NCBI RefSeq assembly: GCF_030815145.1
Contig: NZ_JAUSWJ010000001.1
Span: 744,001 to 808,000 of the forward strand
Direction: 5' to 3'
DNA: 64,000 nucleotides
Origin: Kaistia geumhonensis
Lineage (GTDB): Bacteria; Pseudomonadota; Alphaproteobacteria; Rhizobiales; Kaistiaceae
The notes below the pieces were generated by a model. That model ran no database searches and was not told where the DNA came from. It saw only the letters and a program-made list of their open reading frames with translations. The position numbers were made by a program, and so were the translations under genes. Positions 48,023-57,442 of the stretch are shown one piece after another; position 1 is the stretch's first letter, and each line of letters starts with the position of its first letter.

Positions 48023-48658
48023 GTGGACACGCCTGATCGTGAACAGCCTGTTCACCGCTCTCCCCCAGGGGAGCGCGTGCCGCCGCGCCAGCGCATCCTC
48101 GATGCGGCGCGGACGCTGTTCTTCCGCCACGGCATCCAGGGCGTCGGCGTCGAGGCGATCGCCGAGGCGGCCGGCACCAACAAAATGACGCTCTACCGGC
48201 ATTTCGAATCGAAGGAGTTGCTGGTGGCGGAATATCTCCGCGCGCTGGCGGCGGAGAATGTCCGCGTCTGGGACGATCTCGAAGCTGCGCATCCCGGCGA
48301 TCCGCTGGCGCAGATCAGGGCCTGGCTGCATTCCGTAGGCGGCCACGGAGAGGGAATCGATCACAGCGGCTGCGCGATGATGAGCGCCGCCATCCAGATC
48401 GCCGATCCCGAGCATCCGGGGCGCAAGGCCGTCGAGGCGGCCCAGCGTACCCATCGGGAGAGGCTGGTCGCGCTCTGTCGTTCAGCGGAGCTGCGCGATC
48501 CGGAGCTTCTGGCCGACCAGCTCTTCCTGCTCGTCGAAGGCTCGCGCGCCGCCTATCGGAGTGTTGGTCCGGACGGCCCCGGCTCCAGCCTCTGCCGCCT
48601 CGCCGGGCCGCTCATCTCCGCACACCAGCAGCCGGCTGCGGCTTCGCCTGTCGTCTAG
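48023..48658 (+). CDS. TetR family transcriptional regulator
   Basis: This 211-residue TetR repressor has an N-terminal helix-turn-helix (about 22-66, ILDAARTLFFRHG through TLYRHFESKELL) and a C-terminal ligand domain with cysteines at CAMMS and ALCRS. The GTG at 48023 is the likely start. It is divergent from azoR and should repress azoR and itself through the palindromes in the spacer. The inducer is unknown. Its stop codon overlaps the cydC stop. Confidence 0.9.
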   Translation: MDTPDREQPVHRSPPGERVPPRQRILDAARTLFFRHGIQGVGVEAIAEAAGTNKMTLYRHFESKELLVAEYLRALAAENVRVWDDLEAAHPGDPLAQIRAWLHSVGGHGEGIDHSGCAMMSAAIQIADPEHPGRKAVEAAQRTHRERLVALCRSAELRDPELLADQLFLLVEGSRAAYRSVGPDGPGSSLCRLAGPLISAHQQPAAASPVV

Positions 48659-50307
48659 GCCGGCACCAGGCGTCCCCGCTCGAGTCGCAGCACGCGTTCG
48701 ACCGCAGCGCGATCGACGGCGGCGTGCGTCGCGAGAATCAGCGTCCGCCCTTCGGCGGCGGTCAGGAGATCGCCGAGGAACTCGGTTTCCGTCTCGGCGT
48801 CGAGGCCGGCGGTCGGTTCGTCGAGCAGGATGACCCGCGCCGGCGATAGAAGGGTGCGCGCAAGGCAGAGCCGCCGCGCCTGCCCGGCCGAGAGCGTCGC
48901 GCCGGCCTCGCCGAGCCAGGTGTCGAGCCCGTTCGGCAGCGACCGGACGAAGGCATCGAGCCGGGCATTGCCCAGCGCCGCATGCAGCGTGGCATCATCG
49001 GCGAAGGGCGACCCGATCCTGAGATTGTCGCGCACGGTGCCGATGAAGACGGGCGCATCCTGCGTCAGCAGTGCGATATGGGCGCGGAGGTCGGCGAGCG
49101 TCGCATCGCGAATGTCGATCCCGCCATATCGAATGGCGCCGGACGTGACGTCGTCGAGGCGCATGATCAGGGAGAGAAGCGTCGACTTGCCGGAGCCGCT
49201 GGTCCCGATCAGTGCGATCCGCTCGCCGGGCCCTGCCGTAAGGCTCACATCCGCGAGGACCGCGCGGCCGTTGTCATAGGCATAGCCGACCGTCTCGATC
49301 TCCAGCGTCCCGACGCCCGGCAGCCGCGCCGGAGCCACCGGATCGCGCACCGAGGGGGCCGCCGAGACGAGCGCCTCCACCCGCCGGCCGGCGGCCAAGG
49401 CGCTACCGAGCCGGGCAGCACCGCGCAGGATCGGGCCCGTCACTTCGAAAAGCGCCAGGATCGCGAGCAGGATGCCGGCGAGCACGGGCCCCGCGAGCCG
49501 CCCCTCTTCGACCGCCGCGAGGCCGAGCCAGAGGGTGCCGGCCATCGTCAGTCCGGCGCCGAGCTGGGCGAGCGCCGGGCCGAGCGCAATGCGGCGCGCT
49601 TCGGCGAGCTTCGCTTGGCGGAGCACAGCCGCCGCCTCGCTGAAGCGCTTCTCGCCGCTCGCCAGCGCGCCCAGCGCCGCGAGATCGAGATGGCCGTCCA
49701 TGCCGTCGAGCGCGGCGATCCTGAGATCGGCCGACGCCTTGACCGTCGCGGTGCCGACCGCCCGGCCGGTGGCGACCAGCACCAGCGGCACGGCCAGCGC
49801 CGTGGCCGCGAAGCCGGCGAGCCCGATCGGCAAGGCCTCGGGCAGCGTGAGCGCAAGCAGCAGCGCGAGCCCGCCCGCGCCGGCCAGCGCCGTCATCAGC
49901 GGCAGCAGCGCCTGCAACAGGACGAGATCGAGCTGTTCGATATCGGATGTGAGGCGGGCGACGAAGTCTCCGGTGCGGCTGGACACGCCCTTCAGCGGCA
50001 CCAGCGGGATGAGCCGCCCGAAGACGGCGGCGCGCAGATCCGAAAGCAGCGACAGCGTCGCGGCGTGGCCGGTTATCCGCTCGCCATAGCGCGCCCCGAT
50101 GCGCAGGAAGGAGAAACCGCGCACCAGCGCCGACGGCGCGAAGAGCTCGAAGGTCGCGCCCGCCGCTCCCGCGAGCGCGGCGCCGGTCAGGAACCATCCG
50201 GAGACGCCGAGGAGCCCGATTCCCGCCGCCAATGTCAGGATCGAGAGGAAGAGCGCCAGCGAAAACGCCCCCAGCCGCTTGCGGACCAGCGAGAAGAGCA
50301 GCCTCAT
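48655..50307 (-). CDS. cydC: Cysteine/glutathione exporter subunit CydC
   Basis: This 550-residue half-ABC exporter, with CydD, exports thiols to the periplasm and is needed for heme insertion in cytochrome bd. It has six membrane helices (about 1-310) and a nucleotide-binding domain with Walker A GTSGSGKST, signature LSAGQARR and Walker B VILLDEPTAGLD. The ATG at 50307 overlaps the cydD stop by 4 bases. Convergent with tetR, it shares a CTAG in which both stop codons lie. Confidence 0.93.
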   Translation of the reverse strand: MRLLFSLVRKRLGAFSLALFLSILTLAAGIGLLGVSGWFLTGAALAGAAGATFELFAPSALVRGFSFLRIGARYGERITGHAATLSLLSDLRAAVFGRLIPLVPLKGVSSRTGDFVARLTSDIEQLDLVLLQALLPLMTALAGAGGLALLLALTLPEALPIGLAGFAATALAVPLVLVATGRAVGTATVKASADLRIAALDGMDGHLDLAALGALASGEKRFSEAAAVLRQAKLAEARRIALGPALAQLGAGLTMAGTLWLGLAAVEEGRLAGPVLAGILLAILALFEVTGPILRGAARLGSALAAGRRVEALVSAAPSVRDPVAPARLPGVGTLEIETVGYAYDNGRAVLADVSLTAGPGERIALIGTSGSGKSTLLSLIMRLDDVTSGAIRYGGIDIRDATLADLRAHIALLTQDAPVFIGTVRDNLRIGSPFADDATLHAALGNARLDAFVRSLPNGLDTWLGEAGATLSAGQARRLCLARTLLSPARVILLDEPTAGLDAETETEFLGDLLTAAEGRTLILATHAAVDRAAVERVLRLERGRLVPA

Positions 50308-52082
50308 GTCCGCTCTCCCTGTTCGCGCAGCTTTTCCCGGGCCGCAGCCGGCCGGTGAGGAACCGGCAGCAACCGGCCACCGGCGATGCGGTAGATGCGG
50401 TCCATGCGCCGGGCAACGGCCTGCGAGTGCGTCGCCACGATCAGCGTCCGCCCTTCGGAAAAGGCGAGGATCGCATCGACGATCCGCGCCTCGGTGTCCG
50501 CGTCGAGATGGGCGGTCGGCTCGTCGAGCAGAACCAGGCCGGGATCGGTGAGGAAGAGGCGCGCCAGCGCGACGCGGTGCGCCTCGCCGCCGGAAATGCC
50601 CCTGCCCCGCTCGCCGACCGGCGTCGCCAGCCCCTCGCCGCGATCGGCGAACTCCATGACGAGGGCGGCGCGCGCCGCCGCCTCGACCGCCGCCTCGTCG
50701 GCGCCGCGCCGCGCCAGGCGGATATTGTCGGCGATGGAGCCGTGAAAAAGACGCGGCCGCTGCGGGATGAGGACGACGCGCGAGCGCAGCTCCTCCTCGC
50801 CGATCTCCGGAAGCGGCACGCCGCCGATCGCGATCCCGCCCTCGGCCGCGCGAAGCCGCGCGATCGCCTCGACCAGCGTCGACTTGCCGATGCCGCTCGG
50901 CCCCAGCAGCGCGACGCTCGTGCCGGGCGGGATGTCGAGCGTCACCTCGCGAAGCACCGTGCCCCGCCCCGGCGCATCGACGCCGACACCGGCGAGCGTG
51001 ACCGCGAGCGGCCCCTGCGGCAGCGCCTGCCCGGAGCGTGCCGGCGCGATATCGGCGTCGGTGCCGGGCAGGCCGATCACCGAGGCGATGTCGGCGACCG
51101 CCGCCTTGGCGGCCGCGCGGTCGTGATAATGCGCGGCCAGCGTCCGGAGCGGCATATAGACGTCCGGCGCCATCAGCAGGCAGAAGAGACCCGCCTGCAG
51201 GGAGAGCGGCGCGCCGCGCAGGTCGATATAGCCGAGATAGGTGAGGCCGACATAGAGCGCGACGCCGGCGACGCCGATGGCGGCGAAGAACTCCAGCACG
51301 GCCGAGGACAGGAAGGCGATCCTGAGCACGCCGAGCGTGCGCGCCGCCACATCGTCGCTCGCCGCGCGGACTCGGGCCACCTCGTCCTCGGCCCGGCCGA
51401 AGAGCTTCAGCACGACGATTCCGCGCAGCCGGTCGGCGAAGAGGCCAGAAAGCCGCGTGAAGGCGGTGAGATGGCGGCGGCTCGCCGCCTCGGCGCCCCA
51501 TCCGACCAGCGCCATGAAGGCCGGAATGAGCGGCGCGGTCACGAAGAAGAGCACGCCGATGACGAGGTCGATCGGCATCAGGCCGATAGCGAAGGCGAGC
51601 GGGAGGATCGCCGCCGCGATCATCGCCGGCATGAAACGGGCGAAATAGCCGTCGAGCGCCTCCACCGAATCGACCAGTTGCGCGGCGATGACGCCGGAAC
51701 TCTTGTCGCGGAACCATTCAGGCGAGCGGCGGACGAGCGAGGCCTGCAGCGCGCCGCGGATGGCGTGCTTCGCATCCTCGGAGGCTCGGGCCCCTGCCCG
51801 CTCGCCGACATAGGCGAGCAGAGCGCGCGCGGCGACGATGGCGACCAGAAGCGCGGCGAGACCGGCCTGCTCCGCGCGTGGCACGTTTCCCGCGAGCGCC
51901 CGGTCGATCAGCACAGCGAGCACATAGGCCTGCGCGACCGTGAAGACGCCGGCGACCAGCGGAACGGCGATGGCGATCCTGAGCCAGGCGCCGCCGGCCC
52001 GCTTCTGCGCCTTGAGCCACGCGCCGCTTTCCGCGCCGGCCAGCGGCGAAGGGCGTGTGGGATTGTGCTCGATCGTGCTCAT
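50304..52082 (-). CDS. cydD: Cysteine/glutathione exporter subunit CydD
   Basis: This 592-residue half-ABC exporter is the partner of CydC. Six membrane helices are followed by the nucleotide-binding domain with Walker A GPSGIGKST, signature ISGGEAHR and Walker B LVLLDEPTAHLD. ATG codons at 52082 and 52088 both fit the GGGAT upstream; I use 52082. It starts a leftward cydDC operon, divergent from the DUF1576 gene. The FNR/FixK box lies at cydA, not here. Confidence 0.92.
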   Translation of the reverse strand: MSTIEHNPTRPSPLAGAESGAWLKAQKRAGGAWLRIAIAVPLVAGVFTVAQAYVLAVLIDRALAGNVPRAEQAGLAALLVAIVAARALLAYVGERAGARASEDAKHAIRGALQASLVRRSPEWFRDKSSGVIAAQLVDSVEALDGYFARFMPAMIAAAILPLAFAIGLMPIDLVIGVLFFVTAPLIPAFMALVGWGAEAASRRHLTAFTRLSGLFADRLRGIVVLKLFGRAEDEVARVRAASDDVAARTLGVLRIAFLSSAVLEFFAAIGVAGVALYVGLTYLGYIDLRGAPLSLQAGLFCLLMAPDVYMPLRTLAAHYHDRAAAKAAVADIASVIGLPGTDADIAPARSGQALPQGPLAVTLAGVGVDAPGRGTVLREVTLDIPPGTSVALLGPSGIGKSTLVEAIARLRAAEGGIAIGGVPLPEIGEEELRSRVVLIPQRPRLFHGSIADNIRLARRGADEAAVEAAARAALVMEFADRGEGLATPVGERGRGISGGEAHRVALARLFLTDPGLVLLDEPTAHLDADTEARIVDAILAFSEGRTLIVATHSQAVARRMDRIYRIAGGRLLPVPHRPAAAREKLREQGERT

Positions 52083-52114
52083 GACCATCCCGCTTCGAGG
52101 CAAGGATGCGTTTT

Positions 52115-52139
52115 CGGCCGCAGTTGTGCAACGCGGCCG
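52115..52139. promoter_or_regulatory. Large dyad upstream of cydD and the DUF1576 gene
   Basis: An 11-pair near-perfect inverted repeat, CGGCCGC-GTTG facing CAAC-GCGGCCG with one bulged A and a 2-base centre, lies 33 bases upstream of cydD and about 100 bases upstream of the divergent DUF1576 gene. It could be an operator or, in RNA, a hairpin. The protein that might bind it is unknown. Confidence 0.45.
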
Positions 52140-52239
52140 CTGCGCACAGCCCTCGGTGACCGTGCCAACTGAACAGCCGACGAGACTCGGGCTATGCTCC
52201 CGGCCACGCCGGGCGAGCGCAGCGGCGAGGAGAGTGAAG

Positions 52240-53517
52240 ATGCCGGACGCGACCGAAGACGCCCCCGCCGCGGCGACCTCCGATCGTTTCATCCTGTCGA
52301 CGGTCGCCGGGCTCGCCGGCGCCTTCGTGCTGTTCGGCCTTCTGGTCGATGGCCCGCGCACCGCGCTGCAGGGCCTCGTCGCCATCCAGCTGGTGCGCGA
52401 CACGCTGGTGACCGACTATATCGGCGTCGGCGGCAAGGGCGCGGCTTTCCTCAATGCCGGCCTGCTGACGCTCGTCGCCTGCGGCTTCTACTGGCGTTGC
52501 CGGGCGAAGATGACCGGCGGCGCCGTCGCAGCGCTGCTGCTGGTGCTCGGCTTCGCCCTATTCGGGAAGAACCTCCTCAATGTCTGGCCGATCGTCGGCG
52601 GCGTCTGGCTCTATTGCCGCCTGAAGGGCGAAGCGTTCGGGGCCCATCTCAACACCGCCTTCTTCGGCTGCGCGCTGGCACCGGTCGTCTCGGAGATCCT
52701 GTTCTCGACCACGCTCTCGCCGATGGTGACGCTGCCGCTGGCGGTGGCGACCGGCATCGGCATGGGGCTGGTTCTGGTCCCGGTCGCGGCCCAGCTGTTC
52801 AAGGCGCATGGCGGGCTCAGCCTCTACAATATGGGCTTCGCCGCCGGCATTCTCGGCACGCTGGTCGTCGCGCTCTATCGCTCCTACGGCTTCGTGCCGG
52901 CGCCCGTCTTCATCTGGACGCGCGGCAACAATCTGCTGCTCGGGGCCTTTCTGTTCGCGCTCTTCGCGGCGCTCGCCGCCCTCGGGCTCTGGCATGACCG
53001 CGGCGCGGCCCGGCATTTCCGCTCGATCCTCCGCATGAGCGGCCAGGCGCCGGCCGATTTCATCGGCGCGGCCGGCTTCGGCGCCACGCTGGTCAATATG
53101 GGCGTCTCGGGCGCGCTCGGAACGCTCTATCTCGTCGTGATCGGCGGCGACCTCAACGGGCCGACCATCGGCGCGCTGATGACGATCGTCGGCTTCGCGG
53201 CCGCCGGAAAGCACCCGGCCAACTTCCTGCCCGTGATGATCGGGGTCTTCATCGGCACTCTGGCCAAGCCCTGGAACGCGCATGATCCCTCGCTGCAGCT
53301 CGCGGCCCTGTTCGGCACGACGCTGGCACCGATCGCGGGACGGTTCGGCTGGCACTGGGGCATCGTCGCCGGCTTCATCCATTCCTCGGCCGCGCTCGCC
53401 GTCGGCGACCTGCATGGCGGGCTGGTGCTCTACAACAACGGCTTCGCGGCCGGCCTCGTCGCCTCCGTCCTCGGCCCGGTCGTCGCCGTGATCAAGGGCA
53501 GGAAGGTCGAGGCCTGA
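52240..53517 (+). CDS. DUF1576 membrane protein with internal duplication
   Basis: This 425-residue protein has about ten hydrophobic segments and belongs to DUF1576, an uncharacterised membrane family. A repeated block shows internal duplication: HGGLSLYNMGFAAG at residue 190 and HGGLVLYNNGFAAG at 392, each followed by a glycine-rich helix. The ATG at 52240 follows GAGGAGAG. It is divergent from cydD and runs towards the urea transporter gene. A two-fold transporter or channel is plausible but unproven. Confidence 0.85.
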   Translation: MPDATEDAPAAATSDRFILSTVAGLAGAFVLFGLLVDGPRTALQGLVAIQLVRDTLVTDYIGVGGKGAAFLNAGLLTLVACGFYWRCRAKMTGGAVAALLLVLGFALFGKNLLNVWPIVGGVWLYCRLKGEAFGAHLNTAFFGCALAPVVSEILFSTTLSPMVTLPLAVATGIGMGLVLVPVAAQLFKAHGGLSLYNMGFAAGILGTLVVALYRSYGFVPAPVFIWTRGNNLLLGAFLFALFAALAALGLWHDRGAARHFRSILRMSGQAPADFIGAAGFGATLVNMGVSGALGTLYLVVIGGDLNGPTIGALMTIVGFAAAGKHPANFLPVMIGVFIGTLAKPWNAHDPSLQLAALFGTTLAPIAGRFGWHWGIVAGFIHSSAALAVGDLHGGLVLYNNGFAAGLVASVLGPVVAVIKGRKVEA

Positions 53518-53522
53518 ACGGA

Positions 53523-54497
53523 TCAGGCTGCGGGCGCGGGCCGGGCGAGCAGGAACAGCCAGGTCACCAGCACGAAGGGCATGGTGAGCGCCGGCAGGCC
53601 GAACGGCGCGAGGCCGGCGTTGAGCGCCGCCTGCGCGATCACCGTGACCACCGTGCCGAACGCCGCATAGGCGAGCCCGCGCGGCGTCGGCTTGCCGAAG
53701 ACGGTACCGAGCGCCACCGCCGTCAGCACCGGGCTGAAGCCGAGCAGCCCGCCCGTGACGAGATCGCTCTCCGCGCCGGCAAGATGCGCCACCGCGACCG
53801 CGATGACGGCGCCGGCGAGGGCGAGCAGCGCCGCCGGCAGCGAAGCGACCGCGAGCCCGGCGAGGAAGAGCAGCGCGGCGATGATGCTGTCCTTCAGGAA
53901 CACCTGACTGATGCTGAGCGCGACGCCTGCGAGAAAGGCGCCCGGCGCGAGCGGATCGCTGGCGACCACCGTCGCGCCGCCGGGCAGCACGGCCGTGGGC
54001 AGTCCGCCGGCCGGCAGCCCGGCGAAGCCGTGGCTGGCGAGCAGGAACAGCCAGGCCGTGAGGACGAAGCCGAAGGTCAGGCCGGGAACGGCATGGACCT
54101 TCAGGAACCGGCCGACAGCCTCGCTCACGACGACGGAGAAGGCGCCAGCGATCACCACGAAGACGAAGTGCATCGCGCCGGGCGCAAGGAAGGTGCCGAG
54201 CGCGAGCCCGGTCAGGAGGGCATTGTAGCCGTAGAGCCCGACCCGCCAAGAGGCGCGATCGAAGCCGCCGACAAGCGCCGTTCCGGTCGCGACGGCAAGC
54301 GCAAGCAGCCCGGCGAGCGCGACCAGCGGCGCGTCGACGGCGAATGCTCCCCAGACGATCGCCGCCACGAAGAACAGCCCGGTCAGCGGGTTGTCCATGA
54401 ACATGACCTGGCCGGCGCCGCGCAGCATGACATCGATGAAGCGGATCGCCGGCGATGCGCCCGCCGCGCGCTCGAAACCCTGCAGAATCCGTTCCAT
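53523..54497 (-). CDS. Urea transporter (UT family)
   Basis: This 324-residue membrane channel is of the urea transporter family. The two-fold repeat is visible: GLYGYNALLTGLALG (about 88-102) pairs with GLLGFSPVLTAVALG, and PGLTFGFVLTAWLFLLA (about 138-154) pairs with PALTMPFVLVTWLFLLA near the C terminus. The ATG at 54497 follows a GGGGGACC. No urease genes are in the window, so its role in urea use is not shown by context. Confidence 0.9.
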   Translation of the reverse strand: MERILQGFERAAGASPAIRFIDVMLRGAGQVMFMDNPLTGLFFVAAIVWGAFAVDAPLVALAGLLALAVATGTALVGGFDRASWRVGLYGYNALLTGLALGTFLAPGAMHFVFVVIAGAFSVVVSEAVGRFLKVHAVPGLTFGFVLTAWLFLLASHGFAGLPAGGLPTAVLPGGATVVASDPLAPGAFLAGVALSISQVFLKDSIIAALLFLAGLAVASLPAALLALAGAVIAVAVAHLAGAESDLVTGGLLGFSPVLTAVALGTVFGKPTPRGLAYAAFGTVVTVIAQAALNAGLAPFGLPALTMPFVLVTWLFLLARPAPAA

Positions 54498-54557
54498 CGC
54501 CAGGTCCCCCGCCTTCCGGAAGCGTGCACCCGGCGCCATGGCCGGCGCAAGCAGGTA

Positions 54558-55595
54558 TCAGCGGCGAACGGCGTCGAGAAGATCGAACAGCCGCGCGCCG
54601 ACGCGCTCCGGGTGATAGCGCATAGCGGCGCGCTGAAGGTCGCTTCGGAGCTGCCTCTGCTCGTCCGCTTCGAGGGTGACGAGTTCCCGCATGCGCGCCG
54701 CGAGCGATCCGGCATTGTGGGGCTTGTAGAGAAACCGCCGCGCGGCCAGCGGAAGGATATCGCGCAGCTGCCGGACGTCCGGCGCCACGATCGGCCGGCC
54801 GAAGGTCATGGCGAGCAGCGCCACGCCGGAGCTCAGCAGCGAGCGATAGGGGAGCACGAGCCCGCGCGCGCGCCGAATGAGCGCCGGAAGATCGCCATCT
54901 TCCACCCGGCGCGGCGAAACGGCGATCGAGGGTGCTCCATCCAGCAGCGGCTGCATCTCTTCGAAGAAGCGCGGGCCGGGCTCGCCCATCACGTCGATGC
55001 CGATATCGGGCGCCAGCCTTGCCGCCTCCGCCAGCAGATCGAGCCCCTTGTAGGCGCGCAGCATGCCGACGGTCAGGAGCCGTGTCGCCTGCCAGTCGGG
55101 CTCGATGGAGAGGGTGTCCGCCTCCGGCTCGTAGGCGCCGAAATAGGCGGGATGCGGCAGGAGGACGAGCTTCGATCGGTCGATGGCGCATTGGCCGGCC
55201 AGCGCCTCGGCCGCCGCCTCGTGATGGACGAGAATGAGCGACGCCTGCCCGGCGAGGCGGCGACGGAGCGCGAAGAACAGGTCCAGATGGCGCGGCTCGT
55301 GCGGCAGCGCGTTGTGAACCGTCCAGACGAGGCGGCCGCCGCGCCCCACGAATGCGTCGAGCCGCTGTTCGAAAGCGGCCATGGCCGCCGCCGCCGCGTC
55401 CCTTTCCGGCTGCTCGACGAGGATTCTCTCCTCCCAGTGCAGGTGGAAGAGGTTTGAGGCGCTGCTTGCGAGCGCATCGAGCGCATCGTCGATCGTGCCG
55501 GGACGCATCCGATAGCGCCGGTCGGCGCCGCCATAGAGACGCTCGTTATAGGGATTGCGGTCGGAGACGATGAAGTTGACGACATCGACTGGCAC
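54558..55595 (-). CDS. GT4-like glycosyltransferase
   Basis: This 345-residue protein has a GT-B glycosyltransferase layout. The N-terminal half holds VVNFIVSDRNPYNERLYGG and WTVHNALPHE; the C-terminal donor half holds LLTVGMLRAYKGLDLLAEA, the (E/D)x7E-like region and LPYRSLLSSGVALLAMTFGRPIVA. The acceptor is unknown. I set the start at the GTG 55595 because AGGGAG lies 9 bases upstream; the frame is open to a TTG at 55679 without support. It is divergent from cydA across the FNR/FixK box. Confidence 0.82.
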   Translation of the reverse strand: MPVDVVNFIVSDRNPYNERLYGGADRRYRMRPGTIDDALDALASSASNLFHLHWEERILVEQPERDAAAAAMAAFEQRLDAFVGRGGRLVWTVHNALPHEPRHLDLFFALRRRLAGQASLILVHHEAAAEALAGQCAIDRSKLVLLPHPAYFGAYEPEADTLSIEPDWQATRLLTVGMLRAYKGLDLLAEAARLAPDIGIDVMGEPGPRFFEEMQPLLDGAPSIAVSPRRVEDGDLPALIRRARGLVLPYRSLLSSGVALLAMTFGRPIVAPDVRQLRDILPLAARRFLYKPHNAGSLAARMRELVTLEADEQRQLRSDLQRAAMRYHPERVGARLFDLLDAVRR

Positions 55596-55774
55596 GGGCG
55601 CTTGCTCCCTCCGAGCCGGCAACCGCAGGTAATGCGCGATCGAGATGCGAACGATCGCCCATACCGCGCCGGCGTACAAGGGCGCCGGCTCGCTGGCACA
55701 CGCCGTGGTTGCCTCCTGCCCGATGCGCCCCGGGGTGCGTCATCTCGTCCGAAGCTGAAGCCTGGCGGCGAGGC

Positions 55775-55788
55775 TTGATCGGAATCAA
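55775..55788. promoter_or_regulatory. FNR/FixK-type box upstream of cydABX
   Basis: TTGATCGGAATCAA is a perfect match to the TTGAT-N4-ATCAA consensus of FNR/FixK/FnrN regulators, 54 bases upstream of the cydA start. It implies activation of cytochrome bd at low oxygen. The divergent glycosyltransferase gene shares the spacer. Confidence 0.85.
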
Positions 55789-55841
55789 GCCCGGCTCTCA
55801 CGGCTCGTGCAACCGTCGATCATCACGCATGAGGGTTGCCC

Positions 55842-57428
55842 ATGTTCGACATCGACGTCGTCACCCTGTCGCGCCTGCAGTTCGCAGCCACCGCGATGTA
55901 TCACTTCCTCTTCGTTCCCCTGACGCTCGGCCTCTCTTTCCTCCTCGCCATCATGGAGAGCGTCTATGTCATGACCGGCCGCGAGATCTGGCGGCGCATG
56001 ACCATGTTCTGGGGCACGCTGTTCGGCATCAACTTCGCCATGGGCGTCGCCACAGGCGTCGTCATGGAGTTCCAGTTCGGGATGAACTGGTCCTATTACA
56101 GTCACTATGTCGGCGACATCTTCGGCGCGCCGCTGGCGATCGAAGGGCTGATGGCCTTCTTCCTGGAGGCAACCTTCATCGGTATGTTCTTCTTCGGCTG
56201 GGATCGCCTGTCGAAGGTCGGACACCTGATCGTCACCTGGCTGGTCGCCTTCGGCGCGAACTTCTCCGCGCTCTGGATCCTGATCGCCAATGGCTGGATG
56301 CAGAATCCGGTCGGCGCCATCTTCAATCCGGACACGATGCGCATGGAGATCGCCGATTTCGCGGCGGTCATCTTCAATCCCGTCGCGCAGGCGAAGTTCG
56401 TCCACACCGTCAGCGCCGGCTATGTCACGGGTGCGATCTTCGTCATGGCGGTGAGCGCCTGGTACCTCCTGAAGGGCCGCCACATCGAGATCGCCAAGCG
56501 CTCGATGGCGGTCGCGGCGAGCTTCGGCCTCGCGGCGTCCCTCTCGGTCGTCGTGCTCGGCGACGAGAGCGGCTATCTCGCCACCGAGAACCAGAAGATG
56601 AAGGTCGCGGCGATGGAGGCCATGTGGCACACCGAGCCGGCGCCGGCCGCGATCAATCTCATCGCCTTCCCGGACAGCGCGAAGCAGGAGAACAGCTTCG
56701 CGATCAGCATCCCCTATGTGCTCGGCATCATCGGCACGCGGTCTCTGACGCAGGAACTGCCCGGCATCGTCAATCTCGTCGAGGATGCCAAGGTCCGCAT
56801 CAGGAACGGCATCGCCGCCTATGTGGCCCTGCAGAAGGTTCGTTCCGACAAGACGGACACAGAGGCCCGGGCCACCTTCGACAAGAGCTGGCGCGACCTC
56901 GGCTACGGCCTTCTCGTCAAGCTCTATCGGCCCGACATCGAGAACGCGACCGAGGCTGACATCGCCAAGGCGGCCGAGCTCACGATCCCGGATGTGCCGC
57001 TGATGTTCTGGGCCTTCCGCGTGATGGTCGGGCTGGGCTTCTACTTCATCGGCTTCTTCGCCGTCGCCTTCTGGGTCGCCTCCCGCCACAAGCTCGGCGA
57101 GAAGCGATGGATGCTGTGGGTCGCGGTGTTCAGCATTCCCCTGCCCTGGGTCGCGGTCGAGGTCGGCTGGCTCGTCGCGGAAGCCGGACGGCAGCCTTGG
57201 AGCATCGAGGGCGTGTTGCCGACCTTCTATGCGGCCTCCGGCCTGACGGTCGCCGATCTCGTCATCAGCCTCGGCATCTTCCTCCTGATCTATTCCAGCC
57301 TGGCGGTCGTCGAGATCTACCTGATGCTGCATGCGATCAGGAAGGGTCCCGCCGCGCCCGAACGGCCCGAGCCCCAGGGCGCGGGCGTCCTCCCGGCCGC
57401 CGTCGCGGCCGAGCCGCAGATCAAGTGA
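55842..57428 (+). CDS. cydA: Cytochrome bd ubiquinol oxidase subunit I
   Basis: This 528-residue inner-membrane subunit of the quinol oxidase cytochrome bd reduces oxygen to water with high affinity. A heme-ligand His lies near the N terminus (H21), followed by GVATG, a long E. coli-type Q-loop beginning LGDESGY, and GRQPW near the C-terminal third. About nine membrane helices are present. The ATG at 55842 follows GAGGG by 6 bases. It heads the cydABX operon under the FNR/FixK-type box. Confidence 0.96.
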   Translation: MFDIDVVTLSRLQFAATAMYHFLFVPLTLGLSFLLAIMESVYVMTGREIWRRMTMFWGTLFGINFAMGVATGVVMEFQFGMNWSYYSHYVGDIFGAPLAIEGLMAFFLEATFIGMFFFGWDRLSKVGHLIVTWLVAFGANFSALWILIANGWMQNPVGAIFNPDTMRMEIADFAAVIFNPVAQAKFVHTVSAGYVTGAIFVMAVSAWYLLKGRHIEIAKRSMAVAASFGLAASLSVVVLGDESGYLATENQKMKVAAMEAMWHTEPAPAAINLIAFPDSAKQENSFAISIPYVLGIIGTRSLTQELPGIVNLVEDAKVRIRNGIAAYVALQKVRSDKTDTEARATFDKSWRDLGYGLLVKLYRPDIENATEADIAKAAELTIPDVPLMFWAFRVMVGLGFYFIGFFAVAFWVASRHKLGEKRWMLWVAVFSIPLPWVAVEVGWLVAEAGRQPWSIEGVLPTFYAASGLTVADLVISLGIFLLIYSSLAVVEIYLMLHAIRKGPAAPERPEPQGAGVLPAAVAAEPQIK

Positions 57429-57442
57429 TGAGGGACTGACCC

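Noticed and set aside
50304-51717. A long alternate frame through cydD/cydC as one fused protein
   Set aside because: The frame 48655-51717 joins a shifted reading of cydD to cydC. The two real genes overlap by ATGA and both have complete ABC motifs in their own frames.
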